Source: Ptychodera flava (taxonomy: Eukaryota > Hemichordata > Enteropneusta > Ptychoderidae). From it: a stretch of DNA of 64,000 bases. Both the position numbers and the translations under genes were made by a program. The DNA lies in NCBI RefSeq assembly GCF_041260155.1, contig NC_091947.1:35040032-35104031 (forward strand), written 5' to 3'. Under the pieces are notes generated by a model. That model worked only from the letters and a program-made list of their open reading frames with translations. It was not told the origin of the DNA and searched no databases. This document shows, piece by piece, positions 13,101 to 23,904 of the stretch. Position 1 is the first letter of the stretch; every line of letters begins with the position of its first letter.

Positions 13101-13730
13101 CCCATATGATGCCTTTACAATTATGTCTTGATCAGAGAAATTTGTTTTATAACATATTTCTTTGATATATTTTTATAGATCTCATGAAACTTTTTCATAA
13201 TATTTCTTTAGACATATTTTATGACCCACTCTCATGTCAAATATTACAAATTAATCAACAGTCGCTGAATTTCAATATTAAAAACTTTGTCAATTATAAC
13301 TTATGGTGTACTTTACATTCCATTTATTCTGTCTTTGAAATACAGTACATAGTTCATCAAAAGTTACAGCTAGTGTCCCTTTGATGGTACAAGGTGTGGA
13401 TTAAATACAACAATAACACAACAACATAGCAAACCTTCACTTACCATCATGTATGTTTTTTTTACTGTAGGAAAATGGCAATGTCCATGGCACCACTGTG
13501 ATGAATGCGGAAAACCTTCGATGAAATTGTGTGTTGATTGCCCCAATTCCTACTGTGATAGCCATGCTGAAGGACGGATAACTGAAGTCAATGATAAAAT
13601 GTACTGTCATGAACATGATCTAGATAGTGTATCATCTAGTGATCAAAACAGCAAAGATATGTCATCATCAGCAGAAGACAGTGCAAATAGTGCAAAGGCC
13701 TCACCAGCATCTCAGTCAGAAACGTTATAG
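1052..13730 (+). CDS. NSD: NSD-family histone H3 lysine-36 methyltransferase (3' part of gene, 13 exons, 926 codons visible)
   Basis: Spliced coding exons are 1052-1188, 2113-2448, 2818-3178, 3811-4011, 4478-4657, 5275-5434, 8581-8789, 9409-9521, 10009-10284, 11168-11426, 12154-12260, 12771-12954 and 13471-13730. All have GT-AG junctions and matching phases. Domain order is two AT-hooks, PHD1-PHD4, PWWP2, AWS, SET, post-SET and PHD5 with a C5HCH finger, which is the NSD1/2/3 architecture. Known family role: mono- and dimethylation of H3K36 on nucleosomes in the nucleus, with PHD and PWWP modules reading histone marks. The SET core has [11 protein letters not shown] and the FNYN tyrosine motif, so it looks catalytically intact. 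The C-terminus stops about 40 residues after the last zinc finger, like NSD2/NSD3 and unlike the long NSD1 tail. The N-terminus, including any PWWP1, lies outside the window, so this is a partial gene. It is probably the single invertebrate pro-orthologue of NSD1/2/3. Confidence 0.96.
1860..2112 (+). repeat. Minisatellite of eight splice-acceptor-like units
   Basis: Eight tandem copies of a 31 or 35-bp unit. Each ends in ttattctacag (one copy reads taatgctacag), and the following unit begins atcataagc. The last copy supplies the real 3' splice site of the next NSD exon at 2113, whose first bases (atca) also match the unit start. Copies 3 and 5 share the 35-bp form with an extra tatgtc; the others are 31 bp. 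Confidence 0.9.
2113..2448 (+). CDS. NSD: NSD exon with two AT-hooks
   Basis: Phase 0 at both ends, donor gaa|gtaagt. It encodes a Lys/Arg-rich and Ala/Thr-rich region with two AT-hook cores, KKKRGRKPK (core 2245-2259) and KKKRGRRPG (core 2377-2391), separated by a low-complexity Ala/Thr linker. AT-hooks bind the minor groove of AT-rich DNA. They lie just N-terminal to PHD1, roughly where NSD2 carries an HMG box. Confidence 0.9.
2818..3178 (+). CDS. NSD: NSD exon: Ser/Asn/Gly linker and PHD1
   Basis: Begins directly at an ATG after catgtag, but this is an internal methionine, since it joins in phase 0 to the preceding exon. After an acidic and Ser/Asn/Gly-rich low-complexity stretch comes the first PHD finger ([20 protein letters not shown] onward, to CDEC), nearly identical in spacing to vertebrate NSD PHD1. 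Ends in phase 1 at tttcag|gtaagg. Confidence 0.93.
3811..4011 (+). CDS. NSD: NSD exon: PHD2
   Basis: Encodes [25 protein letters not shown] and the CPLHTC-C ligands, the second NSD PHD finger and the start of the next zinc-binding cluster. Phase 1 at both ends; acceptor ttttacag, donor g|gttagt. Confidence 0.93.
4478..4657 (+). CDS. NSD: NSD exon: PHD3
   Basis: Encodes [20 protein letters not shown] and [10 protein letters not shown], the hallmark NSD PHD3 to PHD4 transition (vertebrate NSD has [10 protein letters not shown]). Phase 1 at both ends; acceptor tttacag, donor gtaggt. Confidence 0.94.
5275..5434 (+). CDS. NSD: NSD exon: PHD4 and start of PWWP2
   Basis: Encodes the second half of PHD4 ([14 protein letters not shown] to CRDC) and the first strand of PWWP2 ([13 protein letters not shown]). 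The intron falls within the arginine codon just before the WWP motif. Enters in phase 1 and leaves in phase 2. Confidence 0.95.
5847..8179. mobile_element. Non-autonomous DNA transposon with hAT-like termini, inside an NSD intron
   Basis: The ends are inverted: CAGGGCTCGAAATTA at the left and TAATTTCGAGCCATG at the right (one base off a perfect CCTG end). Both subterminal regions share GGTAGTCCA and GGCTA motifs. CAGGG ends are common in hAT elements, but I see no matching 8-bp target duplication. The interior has a palindrome (ctcacatt...aatgtgag, about 6001-6027), a TATG microsatellite and no transposase. It may be a composite with a second nested repeat. Confidence 0.6.
6057..6100. repeat. 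(TATG)n microsatellite
   Basis: About ten near-perfect copies of tatg, with one tgtg and one tacg variant, inside the transposon-like block of the NSD intron. Confidence 0.9.
8581..8789 (+). CDS. NSD: NSD exon: PWWP2 core
   Basis: Encodes the [10 protein letters not shown] motif, then [20 protein letters not shown] and RVFHFQEGD, the second PWWP domain (reader of methylated H3K36). The spacing matches vertebrate NSD. Acceptor cttcaaaag, donor caag|gtaagc. Confidence 0.96.
9409..9521 (+). CDS. NSD: NSD exon: helix after PWWP2
   Basis: Encodes the charged helical segment following PWWP2 ([19 protein letters not shown], ending in PAPFKFIK), matching the vertebrate NSD segment that ends PPPYKHIK. 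Enters in phase 1 and leaves in phase 0 at aag|gtatgc. Confidence 0.92.
10009..10284 (+). CDS. NSD: NSD exon: AWS domain and start of SET
   Basis: Encodes the AWS zinc-binding module ([38 protein letters not shown]) and the first SET strand with the SAM-contacting GWG ([15 protein letters not shown]). Phase 0 at both ends, 92 codons. Confidence 0.97.
10363..10578. mobile_element. 216-bp MITE with CAGGGATGAGCAA inverted ends
   Basis: Left end cagggatgagcaa, right end tttgctcatccctg, giving a 13-bp inverted repeat with hAT-like CAGGG termini. There is no coding capacity. Internal pieces (actacttgccc, agtccatcaggcta, tagcccatg) resemble the subterminal sequence of the 5847-8179 element, suggesting related families. 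No clear target duplication. It sits in the intron between the AWS and SET exons of NSD. Confidence 0.7.
11168..11426 (+). CDS. NSD: NSD exon: SET catalytic core
   Basis: Encodes [47 protein letters not shown] (about 11323-11361) and [14 protein letters not shown]. This is the bulk of the SET domain, with the SAM-binding NHSC motif intact. Vertebrate NSD2/3 also have NHSC here, while NSD1 has NHCC. Ends in phase 1. Confidence 0.97.
12154..12260 (+). CDS. NSD: NSD exon: end of SET and post-SET
   Basis: Encodes [20 protein letters not shown] and [14 protein letters not shown]: the catalytic-site tyrosine region and the Cys-rich post-SET zinc site. It is closest in wording to NSD2 (NLDCLGNEK). 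Leaves in phase 0. Confidence 0.96.
12771..12954 (+). CDS. NSD: NSD exon: basic linker and PHD5
   Basis: A very basic helix ([19 protein letters not shown]) is followed by the fifth PHD finger ([20 protein letters not shown] to [16 protein letters not shown]). Acceptor gtcgtcag, donor atg|gtaagt. Confidence 0.95.
13471..13730 (+). CDS. NSD: NSD last exon: C5HCH finger, Ser-rich tail and stop
   Basis: Encodes the end of PHD5 and the C5HCH module ([32 protein letters not shown]) that together form the NSD C-terminal reader. A Ser/Asp-rich tail of about 37 residues follows, then TAG at 13728-13730. Confidence 0.96.
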
Positions 13731-14080
13731 CCATTACCTCCTACTGCTTAACAACAACAACTGCTCTCATGTCTGTACAAATGCATTTTCCCCGTGTCCT
13801 TAGTACCAGTTTATGGTTTTCGGAGTACTCTCTGGTGTTTGCAAGGATCTTTCATGTTTTAAAAGGCGTTCTTCATATCTTTGTAATTATCATAATTTGT
13901 TCAATATGTTGAGCTTTTAAAAATTTGATTTGTTATATAAAAGTGACAAGGTTTTAAAAGTTGTTTCGTTTCAGATTTAGGTTTTTTCTTGTGTTTTGCC
14001 AAAATTGTTTCGTGGTATTATTGACTGCCATCGTATGAAATAATCTGAGCAGGAAATAAACATTTTTATAAGATATTTTC
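13731..14080 (+). other. NSD 3'UTR with poly(A) signal
   Basis: AT-rich sequence after the stop codon; the first canonical AATAAA is at 14055-14060. A second aataaa lies near 14450, so a longer 3'UTR is possible. The transcript end is not proven. Confidence 0.6.
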
Positions 14081-15618
14081 ATGGAAACTAAAACTGGTAA
14101 CATTGAGTAAGGTTGAAGAAGTAAGGTAAATGCATGGCATAATAGAAACTATGCAAAACCTTACATCTGTTACTTCTGTCTTTTGGCATTGTGTCACACT
14201 TACGGTACTTTGAGATGGGTTTTTACGCTGGTCAGTATACAGGTGTGTTTTCAAGTCCCAGAGAGTGTGAAAAATGATGAAATAGGTAGTGATCTGATAG
14301 TGATACAACAAAATTGGATGTCAGAAATAGGCAGTCCTAGGATGATCAGCAGGTTTCAGTGTCTATGGAATCTAGATCCCACCTGAAAATATCTTATGGC
14401 AAGTCTGTGCCATCACCTTTGCCCTACTTAAGTTCTGCTTCAGTGAGCTAATAAAAAAGAGTTCATTTTTGTTTTGTTTTTTGAAATGAGGCAGTGTATG
14501 TTTTACTTCCAAGTTTTTAATTTGACAAAGTAATTCATTGTACAGCTAGCCAGAGTTTGTAGGAGTAGGTATTACTTAGTGGTAGACATATTTTTATACT
14601 TACCTGTTCGGTTGTTCATTGATGATACTGTTAAACTGTTGATATTTAATTGGTATTCTAGAACCAACCATGATGGAATAAGCTGTTGGTGGACTCAATA
14701 TTTAAAAAAACAAATAAACAAAAAATCTTAGCATGCGGTCAAGGGTACTTCCAAGGCAGGGTGGTACTATCATTAAATCCAGTTTCGATTCATACTGTCA
14801 TTTGCATATAATGGCGCTGTGTTAATTGTACAGACCTAGATCACATGTAGGTTCCATCAGTATTTATCCTCGTTCAGTCCTCTGTATTTCATCACTAATT
14901 ATAAAATTGTTTTGTTTTTGTTTGAAATGAATATAAATGTGATGCCTAAAGTCAACACTCTAAACCATGAAGTACCTTTAACAACATTCTTGATGAAGAC
15001 GTGAAATGATTAACCTTGGATATCTTGTACGGAGATGCATTGTCTGTAAAGATGATCTCAGGTCAATGGTTTCACCTACTTCATTCACCCTAGATGGATG
15101 AGAATATAGAGGACTGAATTTGGAGATTCTGACTGCAAGTGATCTGCATCTGTTTTCACTACATTCAGCTAAAGTCAGTGAAAATGTAATTGTGTACCTC
15201 CTCAAGAAACCGACAATATTCTTATTGAGCCCAAGAGAATTTCAGTCTGTACTTATACTAAGGATTTGATGAGTGTGTTCCACTACTCAAATTCAACGAG
15301 TGATGTAGTCAAATTTTGAAAAATGTTTGCACTTTCAAAGTTTTTACATTATGTAACATTGGTCAAAATTCGACAGCGTTTACATGCAGTCAAAATTTGA
15401 ACTGTGCAAGGTGAGCCAAAGCCAAGCAGTGTACCATTAATCAAAATCAACATTGCACTTGATGTATATCAAGTCCAAATGTGACCAGCATGTATAACAT
15501 CAGTGAAAATCTTGGTCTCTAATGTTACTCACAATTTGATGAGTGTTGTTAACATAAAGTCTGATGATTGTGTTCTGTGAATGAAAACTAGAGGTATGCA
15601 CTGTAAACTCCAATAAGG

Positions 15619-15877
15619 GATGAACCATTAGATCTTTGCAGGGCTTTGTCTAGATGTTGGCAGGCTAATTTTGCTTTGTTTCTTTCCAACTTTTCAATGA
15701 TTTTTTTCAGATTTTGCTCAGCAGGCATTAATTTTTCCCTCCAATTTACACACTCATTTCAACTGACCTCCTTGTGAATGTTCAAAAAGGGCAGCATAGC
15801 AGCAGTTTGTTTTTAGTACTTTTTTGGCTCTGTTTCCTGTATTTGCCTTCCCCCCTCTAAAGATCTAATGGTTCATC
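15619..15877. mobile_element. 259-bp inverted-repeat element (MITE-like)
   Basis: Left end gatgaaccattagatcttt and right end aaagatctaatggttcatc form a perfect 19-bp inverted repeat. The interior is T-rich and non-coding. I could not identify a target duplication or superfamily. Confidence 0.65.
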
Positions 15878-18800
15878 TCAAAGTGTATACAAGTCAAAAT
15901 TGATCAGTCCTTGCTGTAACTCAAGATTTTCATGTGCACTGTTTAGCACCTTTTTTGAACAGTGTTAACAATATCTCATAATTTGAGACTGGGAACCGTA
16001 AATACAAAGTTGTCGATTGTATACCCTCATTCATAACACCAGCCATGTCCAGGGCACTGTCACTATAACTCATACAATGGCATTTTTTAGCAGGCAGGGT
16101 CTTTTTGCAGAAATCAAAAAGTAGTTTTGTATAGAGTGCAGCACAGTAAGACCTTTTGACTCCTTCAATCAACTCTGTCAAAGTTTTTGAATTGTGGTTC
16201 CCCAAATGGTCTCAATGATCAAGATTTAGAAATATTAACGTTCGATACTCATTAAGGATTTCATTTTAAGTTTGATAAAGAAATTGCAAAATACACACAA
16301 CTGTTTGTCAATGTTTGCTGTGACTCATTAGAGCTACTTTGTTCCACATTTCAAGTTAGAGGGAACTGTTGAAGCGCATTTTACTTACACTTTTCTATGC
16401 CTACATGTACAACATTATGTGATGTGGGAGCTATGAAGTGATATTCTTTATCAAGTGTTGTTACATCAGTAGTTTTTGAAGCATCATTTTGAGCAAACAT
16501 GGAAGAATGTTATAATGCTAGGTCAACTTTTGTTCTTTGATTTTTTTAAAGTGTACTTTTATTCAAAGACCATAAATAAACAAAAGTCCATGGTAAGTGA
16601 TCTGAGACTGTGTGCTACTTTATGGTCACTTGCAAGATGTCTGCTGTGTGAAAGTAGACAAGTAGTTCATGGTTGTAAGTTGTGAATGATGTGAAGTGTG
16701 GACCAATAAATTAATCAAAATTCATTTCTACAGCAACCGTACTGCGTGGCAAAGCAAATGTGAGGTAAATCGTTGGTATAAGCTATTGCAAAGATTGATT
16801 TCAGTAGTGGTGTCTGAGTGCTATTGGTGAGACCATTAAACTTGCTTCAAGTCTGTGGGCGTATATATATCAAAATATATAAATTGAGGGATTGAACAGC
16901 AGACCGTCGCGCGAAGTGGTAGGCTGTTGCATAGATCGTGAGGTGAATGCCTTGGCCAGCCAGTAACTCTGCTGCTGAGAGAAGTCGGGCAACTAAGGGC
17001 CAGTCTGGAGACAAATGTAATAAACAACAATTCTGATCATTGCAAGGCTCTTGCATTTCATTTTGAAGCAGTATGCGCCTCAAAAGTGAAAGACTTAAAC
17101 TTTTGCATATACTTTCCGCAAGGAATGTTTCAACCATTCTCTTTCAAAATCAAGAATAAAACAAAGGGGTCACTGTGCAAATTTTGGTACAAGAGAAACA
17201 AATTCCCCAAGATTTACGAATAGTTGAAATTCAAAATGGCAGCCATCCCCCAGTTTACTAAATGGAGAAAATTCAAATTTCAAAAAACTACGACCGTGAA
17301 AAGTATTCTTACACCGAGAGCTTTAAAATGAACCCCCCACCAAAAGACAGAGATATAAAAAGAATTATAAAAGTTTGAGAATCTAAAAATGTGTCCCTGC
17401 GGTGCATTCTACCTTAATATTGTTGCAAGTTGCTTTGTACTGGTCATTTATGCCAAGGGGTCTATGGTTTGACCTCATGTTTGTAATTACATGGCATGTG
17501 GTTCCTGCCTCTGTTCACTGTATAATCACATTAGGCTATTCATTGTGTGAGGCATCACACTGTTGTGTGTGAGGGAAAGGCAAAAACACTTGTTCTTATT
17601 GTCCCCACTTGATCACCAACAAACATCTATAACGACAGGCGGTCAAAATAGCATCAAGGTACAATGTTGTGTTCATACGCCACAAATTTCCAAATAGAGA
17701 CTCCTGCAGATGTCAAAATGATATTCAGCTTGCTATCAAATGTGTCATGCTCTTTTGTTTTTCTTTGGTTGGAATTCCAAAAGTTGAAAAGCACAAATGT
17801 TGTTGTCTGCCTGAGAGTACAATTTAGCATTTTACTATAGCTAATGAAGAATATGTATGCCCAGGCCACATTACATTGGTGAGTGATCGGTCAAGTTTTG
17901 TGCAGTAACTGGGTGTTTATGGTGTAAAAGTGCCATAGATCTATTTTACTCCTCCATTTTGCATCTCCTGTGCTGTTCTTTGTCTTTGTGAATGAGCAAT
18001 GAGTACTTCAGAGGGGCAGTAAGTAAGCGGGTTTCACTGCTTGCAAGTTTATGGTTACAATTATGGGTTGTAGTTAGTGAGGCAGTTCAAATGAGCATTT
18101 CCACTCATTTCAACTGGCTTTCGTTTTAAAAAATGACACTTTTATCTTATAATTTGATGAGTGAAAAGTTTAGGTAAATTGTGTTTGGGAGTAAACACAA
18201 TAGCACAAATGAACAAGTTGGAAACGGTTACTGTAAAATATGTTGGTACAAGTATGTAGGATTTGCTACGATATAAAGAGAACTTGTAATATCCCAAATT
18301 TTAAGAGCGAAAGCAAAGTTCGCTAATTGAATGGAGGTCAAACCCCCCTCCCCCTGTAAATCAACGATTTTCACTTTCTGAACTTATGTGACAATCCGGG
18401 ACAATCCCTAAATTAGTCATCCTAATTTTTTTTTTGTCTTGTCAAAAACGCCAAACAGAAGTGTCATATTAAGGAATGAATGTACCAAAGAGTTTCAATG
18501 TCAGGGTTGGTTTCACTGACAATCCATCTGGACCATCACTTGTACACCACAATGTTCAGGATATGTCACTAGCATTGGGAAACACTACATGTTTTGTTTT
18601 GTTTTGACCGAGGTGATCAACATTTCTAGACAATAGCAGAATAGCCTTTCTCCGCATTCATGCACAGACTCAGCTTTCACAAATGCATATCCAAGTCTGT
18701 TGTCCAGCTCATTTTGCTAAAATGTATAACGACATGTATAATCAAAATACCGTCAATGACGCTGTACCTTCTCTAATGTGTGGCCAGGTCAGGTAATTGG

Positions 18801-20136
18801 TTGTTGGCATGGAGTTGTTGGTAAATAGTTGATGATGTAGGGGCATGAGGTGGGATATGGACCCAAAGAACCCTAAAGATGATTAAATACATCAATCAAA
18901 AAATTCTAAGCTACAGTATAAACTGCCTAAAGATAGTTCAATGTGGAAAAAAAGTTAAATAATTCAGAAATAAGAATTAACAGTCTAAAATAGTAATGAC
19001 GCACTTCCCTACTGACCTGAGTGCATGTGAAATACACAACCTGGCATCTGTAAATTAAATGTATACCAAGTGATCATTTTAAGTTACTTTTAACTGTTTT
19101 TAATGGATTTTCCAAAGAGTCCTGTGGAAATGATGAAAAACGCTTATCTGGTCTTGTGTTTGTAAAACCTCATGGCTGATAATTGTCATAGTATTGAAAA
19201 AAAATTGAAAGTGAAGAAATTACTGTTTTTAATAGGCATATTTTCCTTGAAATACATGACCGTGTAAAGAATATATGCTAAAAGTGTTTAAGAGTAAATT
19301 TCTTTTCAAAAAATAATTTAATCTGTGACCAAAGGATTTTTATTCTTTGAGTTTACAAATTCAAACATTGCAATTTGTTCAATCATCTTGTTCAGTGCAA
19401 AATTTATAAAATGACTGAAAAATAAAAAAATTGGCAGAATTACAGTCTTTGTGATGTAAAATTATGGGTTGACATCAGGATAATTGTTAATCTGTTCAAA
19501 GTACTACTATACTATAATTTAAAAAGAAAAGTTCATGCAGAAACGGTAACATATATTGTCCGCAATGTAGTGTTAATTTTGACTTTACATCAAAATATGC
19601 CTTTGCTGGATACCAAATATATAGGGCGAAATATTAAAATCAGCCATGTTCAGCAAAATCCACACAACAGCATTGATCCTTTTCTAATTTGATTTGCTTT
19701 GCTTATATGTTATCCTTGTATGACAGTCAGTACAATATGGAACTTGAACACACACAGTGAATAAGTATGCTGTAAATGAAATGGTGTGGCTGCATCCCGG
19801 CAGCAATAAGAGTGCCTTTGTCTCTCACCCCTCATTTCCAACCTGTCCCATCCCTGAAAAAATAGTTTGGTCTTATATTTATAATAATAATAATTTCTGT
19901 ATTTGTTAAAATGTGCGCATCTCAAAAACTTTTGATCATAAACATTTTCATTGTTTTTTATAGCTGACCAGTCAGTTAACCTGTTTATTTTGAATATTTG
20001 CGCATTTTTCCTCAGTATTTGACATTTTCAGAATACCTTCTTATTCAATTTGTCATTTTCTAAAAGTTAAAATGCTCCTTTGTGTGGTCAAGCTTTCCAC
20101 AAGCATCAAATGTGGTACTTCATATATGAATGTCTG

Positions 20137-20150
20137 CCTCTAGAGGGCGG
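20137..20150 (+). promoter_or_regulatory. CTCF-like motif
   Basis: The sequence cctctagagggcgg matches the bilaterian CTCF core consensus CCASYAGRKGGC with one mismatch. It lies in the NSD-CREBRF spacer at the edge of the CpG-richer stretch. A short motif match alone is weak evidence of binding. Confidence 0.25.
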
Positions 20151-20218
20151 GCATCATGAACAGTGTTTGTTAGTTATTTCCTCCACATAAACTTCTGATT
20201 GTACTGTAAACATAGACC

Positions 20219-20524
20219 TTTTCCCGGTTATCCCACAATGCATTGCAGTGATATTATCAAACACCGTATATAAGCTCAAAACAGCGAAATCATGCTGATT
20301 TGTTTTGAACAACCGATTGTTATAGAAGAATGACACAAAGTTGCAATACCAAGTAATGCCCCGTGTATAATCTAACCATCAGCGACGAAAATATAGGTCA
20401 GGGTGTAATCTGCCATAGAGTTCTATGAGTAACGTACCCTGCGTGTACCCTACGGCTAAAAAGTTCTATGCGTAACGTACGCTTTGTATACCCTGGCGCG
20501 CACTGCATCATGGAACCGGTAAAA
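20219..20524. repeat. Imperfect inverted repeat, possible MITE
   Basis: The left arm (ttttcccggttatcccac, continuing aatgcattgcagtg) pairs with the right arm (cactgcatcatggaaccggt, continuing aaaa) with several mismatches and gaps. The element is about 306 bp, has no coding content and encloses the tandem repeat at 20419-20494. Confidence 0.35.
20419..20494. repeat. Two 33-bp direct repeats
   Basis: Copies at 20419-20451 and 20462-20494 match at 28 of 33 positions. Shared cores are agttctatg, gtaacgtac and the ending taccct (gtaccct or ataccct). Confidence 0.75.
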
Positions 20525-23500
20525 GAACTATTGAACATGGCCGACGTCCGATTTTCCTGTCTAAAACTTTCACTCATTTTCGTTCATATGACTCTGAAAC
20601 TCCAGGAAACGATTGGGAAGAAAGAGTTATCTTGAAATATTGAGGTACTCGCCGATATTTTGCAAAATTAAATGAGAAAAAATGCAAGGAAAATGCCGAC
20701 AGGCTTACACAATGACCGTTTTCAGACTCAGAGGCATATGATCATCTGCAGATTATGCAACAGGCCCATATCACGTGAGGCCATGAGGGGATATCCACGC
20801 AACTCAGTACCAAACACTAGCGCACACAGAGTGAGCAAACACAAAGTGAGTACCCCTAACATCAGCTCAGTAGTCTGTAATAGATCGTAGTCAACTAAGA
20901 ACCTTGGAGAAAGGCTTAACACTGTGGCTATGCCGCTAAGTCCCTTTTGATTTTTGTCACAGCTCAAAATCGTTCTCCTGCACCTCAACCTGAACCATGA
21001 ACACCCCCACCAGTTTATGATATGACCCATCACAATGGCATGACGTCAACGGATCTTGACAGACGGAAGTATTGACAGACGGAAGTAGTTGACACCAGCA
21101 TACTGGTTTTTCAACTCTAATACCTTCTCTGTCTATAAATAGACACGAGAAGGTAAAAATCAAAGTAGCACATGGCAGTTAAATGCATGTACGGATTGCA
21201 CTCGGCCATGATTACGGCACCAGTGATGCGGCACATGTTTTGAGGCTACTTTGTCCGAGAATGGCCTTTTTTTTAGCCCTTGAGAGTGTATGTGTTGAAA
21301 TACTACCTTCATTAACCAAAACCTTGACCATGCTTTAGGCTGAGTTCACAAATGTTTGGTTGGGGTGGAAAATTTAGGGGTCGAAGAGGGAGATTTGAAC
21401 AGTTTACATTGGGTATTGGGGAACCGTGAAAATATATTGTTCCCTAGTTTTTTTTATTTTTCATTTTTCTGATTCCACAATTTGATGGGCAATTCAATAA
21501 AAAACATTGCATTGTCATCAAACACTCTAATGTTGCATAATTAAACAACGAATTCTGGAATCATTTAATGGCATTTCATTACTTTTATTATTTGAAAAAA
21601 TCTAAAATAGTACGGCTACCATTGAATTTTCCTGAAAAAAACAAGTGGGACAGAGGGTGCAACTGTTGATTTTTTTTTCGACACTCTATTCAATGTGTCA
21701 AGTACAGTTTCTTGCTGTCTCCCTACAGCATGCTGAAACACACAATATTCAACTTGTGAACATTAATTTTGTAATCTATACTAAACATATATACACACTG
21801 TTTGAAAGCTGATTACTGAATGGTTCAACATGCTATAGGGAGCAGAACAAGAATCAAGTTGATATATTGAATAAAATACTGCCAAAATTATCACATGTAA
21901 CAGTTACTGCCCAAGTGTATGCCACTGGAATGAGTATGAAAGATAACAATTACAAATCAGCCACTTTTACAGTATCTCAATATATAAGTGATTTACATGT
22001 AAATATAAGATAAATACTAAACTGATATAGATAAATATCAGTTGACAGTTGTCTATAAATTTTGCTTGTCTTATACCAGAATGCATGCACTGCAGAAAGA
22101 GTTAAAGGGACAAGACAGGGTACGTAACAGACATTTATGTGTTGTGTAATTCTTTGGGCACTGGCAAGTATTGAAAGTTCTATCCACATATACACACATA
22201 GTCAGAAAAATTTAGAGCAGAACTGTCTCTTGGGCCCTGCCACACACCTGTGGAACGGTTTACTTCTATTCCTAAATGGTTAAATGTATTTGTCATTTTG
22301 CAACAAATACACTGTCCACAGAGAGTATAACCAAGATGTAAATGACCAGTTGCTATGTTAAACGTATTTTTTGTCTCCATTCTGTGTATCAACATCATTT
22401 TCTGTCATCTAAATTTTATAAAATCATATTGAAATACTCAACGCTTTTCAAAACAGTCTAAGTATGAATATGCAGCAGTATTTTTGTTATTAAGATGGCC
22501 ACATTGAAATGTAACTGCCAGCAGTACAAGTGTACAAAAACATGTACCGTTATGCAGGTTTGAGTTGTAGGTGAATACTGAATATTTCAACATATTAGGG
22601 TGTAAAACAAGAGTTGGAAATTATATGAAGACGTAAAAATAATGGGAAATAAGATATCAAAATTTTATTTTAACGTTTCGCCTTACAATATGGGGAGATT
22701 TGAATATTTTTATCATATAAAAAAGGCTTCCCCTTCTCTTTCTTTCTGAGCCAATGTCATTATTGTGAACACGGCTAATAAATAAATAAATAAAATAAAT
22801 AAATATACCTCATACGAAATTTTATGTGTATATTATATAATATGATAAGGCGATGAAAACAAGGCGAACGTGTAGATCGTACGCTAAAACTTCATATTTA
22901 CCGATCATGATATGGGGAAAACAATCCACCAACATGCATAGCAGTGTTTTGCACACAGCCACCAGGGAAAATCCAAAACAAATGATGCAACCTTGGCCTC
23001 GATCCGGTGCTGTTTGGTAAGCTACCTTGTTCGCGCCGTTTTCCCTGTCAGAATTATCAACAATCACCAACTTACCAAAATTTGTGTCACTGCTAATTTC
23101 TTTATAGTATGTAGAAAGTTAATGGAGGCTGGTCTATGATGATTAAGTTTTTCCGACGAAAATACATTGGGAAAAAAACCGGTAAAATTGTACTGCGATC
23201 GCGGGCATGATTTCGCAATTCTCAAAATAGTTGACGTCAATGACAAAAATATATAGGGAGAGATTGTATTCAAGTCATGTGACGAAGATGACACTGGCAT
23301 ACTCGTTCAAACCAGTTTGCTGTTAGTGAAAAGAAACTGCGAGTAATGCTTTTGAACTTTAATAAATATTTATAATTTGAAGCGATATAAAAGTACAACC
23401 TTTCGCTCATTTTAAAACAATTATTTTATAATGTATACTGTACAACGGTTGAAACCAAAAGACGCTCCCAAAATGAAAAGTAAGAATATTACTTTACTAA

Positions 23501-23539
23501 TAAATTGATCAGTAAGGCAATTCTCTTAACATCCTTTCC

Positions 23540-23904
23540 GCATTTACATTGAATGCGGGGCGGCTCCAAAATATCAGGTATGCAGATAACCTATAATCCT
23601 GTATTCTGATTGGTGAATATCTTGTAAACACTATAAGTCACGGGACTTTGAGATATCGCTGACAGCACCATAACAAATTTGCGAAGTAGCAGAATGCGAA
23701 CGGTCTCGTCTTTACTGGAAGTTTACCGATAATTTCTACGTGTTATATACGCAAGTCCGCAATATATATTATTGCAAAGGCGGGATTAATACTTTAACTT
23801 CAAGCAAAACGCTTTGCAGAAGATTTTTTCCATCGGAAATAGTGTTCTGCCGCCAAAGTTGTCGGAGAGGTCATTCCCGGACTCCACATAAACAGCCTGC
23901 AAGG
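23540..23904 (+). promoter_or_regulatory. CREBRF: Candidate CREBRF promoter and first non-coding exon
   Basis: A CpG-richer stretch ends in a strong splice donor (cctgcaag|gtaagc, exon end about 23904). The next good acceptor in the gene is at 25249 (tttttcacag), opening the exon that holds the start codon. This is therefore likely the 5'UTR exon and promoter, though the transcription start is not visible. Confidence 0.45.

Larger units (their letters stand above)
14081..23540. other. Intergenic spacer between NSD and CREBRF
   Basis: About 9.5 kb with no reading frame over roughly 100 codons and no conserved protein block on either strand. It contains the repeats listed separately at 15619-15877, 20219-20524 and 20419-20494, an (AATA)n run near 22780-22805, and a CTCF-like motif at 20137-20150. 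The stretch at about 20.2-21.1 kb is noticeably richer in CpG than its surroundings. Confidence 0.6.

Noticed and set aside
17160-17420. Possible dispersed repeat fragment with a ggtgcattctaccttaa end
   Set aside because: The sequence looks repeat-like, but I could not find a matching inverted end or target duplication, so it is not listed as an element.
20547-20640. Short frame starting with aacATGGCCGACGTC in the CpG-rich spacer
   Set aside because: Good-looking start context, but only 32 codons before a stop, no donor inside the frame and no homology. Likely coincidental or part of a repeat.
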